Source: Paenimyroides marinum (GTDB taxonomy: Bacteria > Bacteroidota > Bacteroidia > Flavobacteriales > Flavobacteriaceae). Taken from it: a DNA stretch of 57,846 nucleotides. Location: positions 1 to 57,846 of the forward strand of contig NZ_FNXE01000019.1 of assembly GCF_900108395.1 (NCBI RefSeq), given 5' to 3'. The notes beneath the pieces are model-generated. The model saw nothing but the letters and a program-made list of their open reading frames with translations. It had not been told where the DNA came from and did not search any database. Positions 53,083 through 57,846 of the stretch are shown here, piece by piece (position 1 is the first letter of the stretch; each line of letters starts with the position of its first letter). The position numbers and the translations under genes were made by a program.

Positions 53083-53085
53083 ACC

Positions 53086-56000
53086 ATGAAAAAGTTCGTA
53101 CAGGCTGTAGTAACTTTTTCGTTACGCAACACCACTTTTGTTTTATTTGCAGTAATTATTTTGCTTTTCTCAGGAATTTACGCTTTAAAACACACACCAA
53201 TAGAGGCTTTCCCCGATGTAACCAATACCCGGGCAAGAATCATTACGCAATGGCCCGGCAGAAGTGCCGAAGAAATGGAAAAGTTAGTGACTTTACCCAT
53301 TTCTAAAGTAATGAACAGCATTCCACATAAATCAAATATCCGTTCCATTTCTTTGTTTGGATTATCGGTTGTTACGGTGCAGTTTGAAGACGGTGTGGAC
53401 GATTTTTATGCCCAACAATATGTGTCAAATAAATTAAACGGCGTTGATTTGCCAGAAGGTGCCGATGCAGATATAGAACCGCCTTCGGGGGCCACCGGCG
53501 AGATTTTTCGATATGTCATTAAAAGCGATTTGCCTATTAAAGAGGTTACGGCAATTCAAGATTGGGTCATTGAGCGTGAACTGCTTTCTGTGCCCGGTGT
53601 TGCCGATGTGGTGAGTTTTGGCGGCGAAGAGAAAACTTACGAAATTAAGATCAATCCCACCGAACTGAAAAATTATGATTTATCACCGTTAGACGTTTAT
53701 GAAGCCGTTTCAAAATCTAACATTAATGTTGGCGGAGATGTGATTCAGCAAGGCGATCAGGCTTATGTGGTTCGCGGTGTGGGTTTATTAGATAAGATAG
53801 AAGATATTGGCAATATCACCATCAAATTAAATGGTTCTACGCCCATTCTGATAAAAAATGTTGCTGATGTAGAAATTTCTAACAAACCCAGACTTGGGCA
53901 AGTGGGGTACAACGAACACGATGATCTGGTGGAAGGAATTGTGATTATGCTGCGCGGTGAAAATCCATCAGAAGTCATTGAAAACCTTAAAATAAAGATA
54001 GAGGAACTAAATACCAGAACCTTACCCGAAAATGTAAAAATAGAAACGGTAATTGATCGAACCAAATTGGTAGATAACACCGTTCACACGGTTTCTAAAA
54101 ATATTGTCGAAGGTATTTTATTGGTTTCATTAATTGTATTTGTTTTTTTATATAACTGGAAATCGACAATAATTGTTGCATCAGTCATTCCGCTTTCGTT
54201 TTTATTTGCCATCATTATGCTCAAAATTCAGGGCTTACCGGCGAATCTCATTTCAATGGGATCGTTAGATTTTGGTTTATTGTTAGAAGGAACTCTGGTA
54301 ATCGTTGAAACCGTTTTTGTGGCATTGGCAACCATGCAGCATCGGGTGGGTGCAGAACGCTTTGCAAAAATGAGCAAAATGGGTGTGATTAAGAAAAGTG
54401 CCGGCAGTGTGGCGTCGTATATTTTCTTTGCTTTGATTATTTTAATTGTGGCGTTATTGCCTATATTTTCTTTTCAGAAAGTAGAAGGTAAAATGTTTAC
54501 ACCGCTTGCGTTTACGTTGGGTTATGCACTGTTAGGATCTTTGATTTTGAGTTTAACCTACGTTCCGGCAATGTGTAAACTGTTGTTTACGAAAAATATC
54601 GATGAGAAAGAAAATTTTATTACCCGTTTTTTTCAAAAAACAATTTTCGGAATGTATGCAACAGCCTTTCGATACAAAAAAACAACGCTTGCTGTTTTCA
54701 TTGCCATTTTAGGAATTTGTTTAGTGAAGTTTTCTCATTACGGATCAGAGTTTTTACCCAAACTTAACGAAGGCGCTATTTACATTCGTGCCACTTTACC
54801 CAACAGTGTCAATCTGCAAGAATCAACCCGATTGACAAAGGAAATGAAAGCATTGATGCAAAAAGATTCAGATGAAATCGATTTTATTTTAACGCAAACC
54901 GGTCGTCCAAACGATGGAACAGATCCAACCGGATTTTTTAATATCGAGTTCAATGTTCAGTTAAAAGACGAAAAAAATTGGAAAAGACCCGTTTCTAAAG
55001 AAGACATCATTCAAGAAATCAGAATCAAGCTCAATCATTATCCCGGAATTACTTTTGGCTTTTCTCAACCCATTCAAGACAATGTAGAAGAATATGTTGC
55101 CGGTGTAAAAAGTTCGTTAGTCATCAAAATTTTTGGCGATGATTTGTACGATTTAGAAAAATATGCGAATAAAGTAGCCAGTTCTATCCATAAAGTAGAT
55201 GGTATTACCGATGTGAATGTTTATAAAAATATAGGTTTACCAGAATTACGAATTGAGTTGAGTGATACCAAAATGGCAAAATACGGAATCAATACAGCCG
55301 ATGTTCAGGCAGTGATTGAAATGACCATTGGCGGACAGGCAGCAACTAAATTTTATGAAAGTGACCGACAGTTTGATGTAATTCTTCGCTTTCAGGAAGC
55401 CTATCGCGATACGCCGGAAAAAATTGGCAGCATTCTTATTCCAACAAGCAACGGACGAACTATTCCGCTACAGGAAATTGCAACCATTGGTTACCAGACA
55501 GGTCCGGCTTTTATTTATAGAGAAGGAAACAGCCGTTACATTGGCGTTGGTTTTAGCATCGAAGGCCGTGATTTGGGAAGCACAATTGACGAAGCCAAAA
55601 AAGTGGTAGAAAAAGAAGTGCACTTGCCAAAAGAAAATTACATGGAATGGGCGGGCGAATTTGAAAGTAAAGAACGTGCCGCAAAACAGTTAATGTTAGT
55701 TGTTCCCATTTCTTTGGTTTTGATCTTACTGTTGCTTTATACCAATTTTGGCAACATGAAAGACACCGCAATTGCCGCTTTAACGCTGCCATTTGCCTTT
55801 ATTGGCGGATTTATTTCGCTTTGGATTACAGGAACCGTTTTTGGTATTTCTGCAGGTATCGGATTTATCATTTTGTTTGGTGTAGCAACCATTGACGGAA
55901 TTGTACTGATTGGAATCATCAGGGAAAACCTAAAACATAAAATGAAGTTGAAAGAAGCCATTATCTCAGGTGTAAAAAGCAGAATTCGCCCCGTGGTAAT

Positions 56001-56178
56001 GATTGCCTTAATGGGATCCATGGGCTTATTGCCGGCGGCATTATCTACCGGCATGGGATCAGAAATTCAAAAACCTTTAGCCATTATGATTGTTGGCGGC
56101 TTATTGATTTGTTTGGTATTGTCTTTTACCATATTGCCTGTTATTTTTTATTATGCTTACCGAAAGATTAAAGAATAG
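53086..56178 (+). CDS. CusA/CzcA-family heavy-metal RND efflux pump
   Basis: 1030 residues with 12 membrane helices and two large periplasmic loops; 3 bp after the adaptor gene. The N-terminus (TPIEAFPDVTNTRARIITQW, then PGRSAEEMEKLVTLPIS) and the loops (GATGEIFRYVIKSD) are CzcA/CusA-type. Helix 4 carries the proton-relay motif DFGLLLEGTLVIVET (about 391-405): Asp at the first site, but Glu where CzcA has its second Asp (CzcA D408), and Thr for the Asn after the final Glu. This resembles divalent-metal HME pumps more than Cu/Ag ones. The metal is not settled. Confidence 0.92.
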   Translation: MKKFVQAVVTFSLRNTTFVLFAVIILLFSGIYALKHTPIEAFPDVTNTRARIITQWPGRSAEEMEKLVTLPISKVMNSIPHKSNIRSISLFGLSVVTVQFEDGVDDFYAQQYVSNKLNGVDLPEGADADIEPPSGATGEIFRYVIKSDLPIKEVTAIQDWVIERELLSVPGVADVVSFGGEEKTYEIKINPTELKNYDLSPLDVYEAVSKSNINVGGDVIQQGDQAYVVRGVGLLDKIEDIGNITIKLNGSTPILIKNVADVEISNKPRLGQVGYNEHDDLVEGIVIMLRGENPSEVIENLKIKIEELNTRTLPENVKIETVIDRTKLVDNTVHTVSKNIVEGILLVSLIVFVFLYNWKSTIIVASVIPLSFLFAIIMLKIQGLPANLISMGSLDFGLLLEGTLVIVETVFVALATMQHRVGAERFAKMSKMGVIKKSAGSVASYIFFALIILIVALLPIFSFQKVEGKMFTPLAFTLGYALLGSLILSLTYVPAMCKLLFTKNIDEKENFITRFFQKTIFGMYATAFRYKKTTLAVFIAILGICLVKFSHYGSEFLPKLNEGAIYIRATLPNSVNLQESTRLTKEMKALMQKDSDEIDFILTQTGRPNDGTDPTGFFNIEFNVQLKDEKNWKRPVSKEDIIQEIRIKLNHYPGITFGFSQPIQDNVEEYVAGVKSSLVIKIFGDDLYDLEKYANKVASSIHKVDGITDVNVYKNIGLPELRIELSDTKMAKYGINTADVQAVIEMTIGGQAATKFYESDRQFDVILRFQEAYRDTPEKIGSILIPTSNGRTIPLQEIATIGYQTGPAFIYREGNSRYIGVGFSIEGRDLGSTIDEAKKVVEKEVHLPKENYMEWAGEFESKERAAKQLMLVVPISLVLILLLLYTNFGNMKDTAIAALTLPFAFIGGFISLWITGTVFGISAGIGFIILFGVATIDGIVLIGIIRENLKHKMKLKEAIISGVKSRIRPVVMIALMGSMGLLPAALSTGMGSEIQKPLAIMIVGGLLICLVLSFTILPVIFYYAYRKIKE

Positions 56179-56209
56179 ATTTTATTATTAATTCATTTAT
56201 AATCATTAA

Positions 56210-56232
56210 AAAGCTCGGCAATGCCGAGCTTT
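56210..56232. terminator. Bidirectional terminator between the pump and pgk
   Basis: AAAGCTCGGC / GCCGAGCTTT, a 10-bp perfect stem with loop AAT, A run on the left and TTTAA on the right. It lies between two convergent genes and serves both. Confidence 0.8.
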
Positions 56233-56254
56233 AATATCATAATAAAAGACGTGC

Positions 56255-57445
56255 TTATTCTAAAATGGCAGCAATTCCGGGTAACGTTTGTCCTTCTAAC
56301 ATTTCTAACATTGCACCACCACCGGTGGAAACATAACTTACTTTATCATCTAAGCCAAATTGTTTTACAGCGGCAACAGAATCACCACCGCCAACTAATG
56401 AGAACGTTCCGGCAGCAGTGGCATCAGCAATAAAATTACCTAATGTAATGGTTCCGGCAGCGAATTTTTCCATTTCAAAAACACCTAAAGGTCCGTTCCA
56501 TAAAATAATTTTTGATGACATAATTACTTTGTTGAATTGTTCCAATGTTTTTGGCCCCACGTCCAACCCTTGCCATCCGACAGGAATCTCGTTTGCAGGT
56601 ACAATTTGCGTATTGGCATCGTTAGAAAAAGCATCTGCCGCAACCACATCAACAGGAATATGGATTTGTACATTTTTAGCTTTGGCTTTTTCTAAAATTT
56701 CCAATGCTAATTCCATTTTATCATCTTCAACAATAGAATTTCCAACCTTTCCGCCTTGTGCTTTAATAAAAGTAAACATCATACCGCCACCAATAATCAT
56801 GTGATCTACCTTATCTAAAATATTTTCGATGATGGTGATTTTTGATGATACTTTAGATCCACCCAAAACAGCCGTTACCGGTTTTTCAGTAGAATTCAAC
56901 ACTTTATCGATACTTTCGATTTCTTTAGCTAACAAGAAACCGAAACATTTATCATTCGGGAAAAATTTTGCTACAATTGTGGTAGAAGCATGTGCGCGAT
57001 GTGCTGTTCCAAAAGCATCGTTCACATACACATCGCCTAATTTTGACAATTTTTCTGCAAACGCTTCATCGCCCGCTTCTTCTTCTTTGTAAAAACGTAA
57101 ATTTTCCAATAAAACCACATCACCCGGTTGTGCCGAAGCAACTATTTCTTCTACTTTAGCCCCGACAGAATCATTGACAAAAGTTACTTTTCTGCCTAAA
57201 ACTTCTTCTACTTTTGATACAATGTGCTTTAAAGAAAATTTGTCTTCAGGTCCGTTTTTAGGACGACCCAAATGCGACATTAAAATAGCAACACCGCCAT
57301 CGTTCACAATTTTGTCGATGGTTGGTTTTGCAGCAATAATCCGGTTATCGTCGGTTACTTGAAATTGATCGTTTAAAGGCACATTAAAATCTACACGGAT
57401 AATGGCTTTTTTGTTGTTAAAATTAAAATCGTTGATTGTTTTCAT
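56255..57445 (-). CDS. pgk: Phosphoglycerate kinase
   Basis: 396 residues from the ATG at 57445. A second ATG at 57463 would leave a six-base leader after the -7 box at 57476-57483, so the inner one is preferred. Family signatures: [20 protein letters not shown] near the N-terminus, [54 protein letters not shown] and [15 protein letters not shown] (the nucleotide-binding GGGD). It makes ATP from 1,3-bisphosphoglycerate in glycolysis. The gene is complete. Confidence 0.96.
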   Translation of the reverse strand: MKTINDFNFNNKKAIIRVDFNVPLNDQFQVTDDNRIIAAKPTIDKIVNDGGVAILMSHLGRPKNGPEDKFSLKHIVSKVEEVLGRKVTFVNDSVGAKVEEIVASAQPGDVVLLENLRFYKEEEAGDEAFAEKLSKLGDVYVNDAFGTAHRAHASTTIVAKFFPNDKCFGFLLAKEIESIDKVLNSTEKPVTAVLGGSKVSSKITIIENILDKVDHMIIGGGMMFTFIKAQGGKVGNSIVEDDKMELALEILEKAKAKNVQIHIPVDVVAADAFSNDANTQIVPANEIPVGWQGLDVGPKTLEQFNKVIMSSKIILWNGPLGVFEMEKFAAGTITLGNFIADATAAGTFSLVGGGDSVAAVKQFGLDDKVSYVSTGGGAMLEMLEGQTLPGIAAILE

Positions 57446-57475
57446 CTTGGTTTGCAGTTGCATAATTTAAAAATA

Positions 57476-57483
57476 CAAATATA
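57476..57483 (-). promoter_or_regulatory. -7 box of pgk
   Basis: On the minus strand TATATTTG, matching TAnnTTTG, 30 bp before the ATG at 57445. A small inverted repeat (ATACAAAT/ATTTGTAT-type) surrounds it. Confidence 0.55.
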
Positions 57484-57625
57484 CAATTTGTATTTTGTTG
57501 TTTATAAAAATTTATTGACAATGCAAAAACGGAAGATTCAAAAGCTGTATTTTCTTATCCATTTTATCTAAAAAATCAAGAAAGTTATACGCAACAACCA
57601 CAAAACATTCATAAAACAAACCATT

Positions 57626-57846
57626 TTAGACGGTTATACGACTATGAATTTGGTTTTCGGAAAGTTTCAGTTCTTTAAAACAATACAGGAAAAGCTTTGC
57701 AGCCTTTCGGGTGAAAGCTTCTGTACAGGAAAATCTTTAAGCACGTACAGCAGTTGGGCAAACTCAATGGAATAGGTGCGAATGGTGTTTGGGGAAAAGC
57801 CTTTAAGCGTAAGTATGTTTTGATATTTTTGAAATTCAGGCAAATT
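57626..57846 (-). pseudogene. Tyrosine recombinase N-terminal fragment, frameshifted and truncated
   Basis: On the minus strand from the window edge: NLPEFQKYQNILTLKGFSPN, then TIRTYSIEFAQLLYVLKDF and KLSPERLQ, the SAM-like N-terminal core-binding domain of Bacteroidota tyrosine recombinases. After RLQS the frame breaks near 57690 (one base lost). It continues in the next frame as LFLYCFKELKLSENQIHSRI until about 57635, where similarity stops in front of ACCGTC and a TAA. The catalytic domain is absent. The stretch between here and pgk holds two GTTATACG motifs (57585-57592 and 57633-57640) and no gene. Confidence 0.7.

Noticed and set aside
1..57846. tRNA, rRNA and known riboswitch search by eye
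   Set aside because: No T-loop plus CCA-like end, rRNA segment or riboswitch core was recognised. A covariance-model scan would be needed to exclude them.

Overview
The window comes from a low-GC member of the Bacteroidota, most probably the family Flavobacteriaceae. Three things point there: the gliding-motility lipoprotein gene gldH in its usual setting (ricT-gldH-PBP1A), many lipoproteins with short SxC-type lipoboxes, and promoters with the TAnnTTTG -7 box typical of this phylum. The genus cannot be fixed from the sequence. No tRNA, rRNA or CRISPR array was recognised.

Layout. 1-757: an IS1595-type transposase cut by the window edge, richer in G+C than the rest. 931-7473: ordinary chromosome, with a DUF2891 lipoprotein, a small acetyltransferase, an amino-acid permease, a lipoprotein pair, a HAD phosphatase, a VOC protein and a short SSB. 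7474-16166: an accessory island. It starts with a 25-codon remnant of a tyrosine recombinase C-terminus that has lost the catalytic Tyr. Seven independent modules follow, all on the + strand: MazEF, a lipoprotein, an AAA/DUF4143 ATPase, DUF1778-GNAT toxin-antitoxin, RhuM, a WapI-like/DUF1871-like protein and a DUF1016 nuclease. They are separated by long related repeats (families A and B here). Most repeats open with AATAACTAAG a few bases after a stop codon, so the island looks like an integron-like or other cassette array. Remnants of an IS1182 transposase and an HxlR regulator lie in the island.

16167-29124: a minus-strand cluster of a YjfI/DUF2170-like protein, PspA, a DUF4177 protein, a YqiJ-like OB-fold membrane protein, a flotillin and a 1612-residue DUF3686-AAA+ ATPase. 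It looks like a membrane-stress or membrane-domain system. A divergent XRE regulator shares a promoter region with it that carries a 19-bp palindrome. Four + genes follow, ending in a GNAT-nitrilase fusion. 29125-40085: housekeeping and envelope genes, including RlmI-like methyltransferase, AI-2E-family permease, ScoAB CoA-transferase, PBP1A, GldH and RicT.

40367-44989: a TetR-TolC-EmrA-EmrB multidrug efflux operon with a double TetR operator over the tetR promoter. 45131-48250: a frameshifted zeta toxin with a 50-residue partner, a lipoprotein, an ElaA acetyltransferase and a DUF4837 lipoprotein. 48523-56178: a two-component system followed by a CusCBA/CzcCBA metal-efflux RND pump, with a direct repeat suited to an OmpR-type regulator upstream of the pump. 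56255-57445: pgk. 57626-57846: a frameshifted tyrosine-recombinase N-terminal fragment that runs off the edge.
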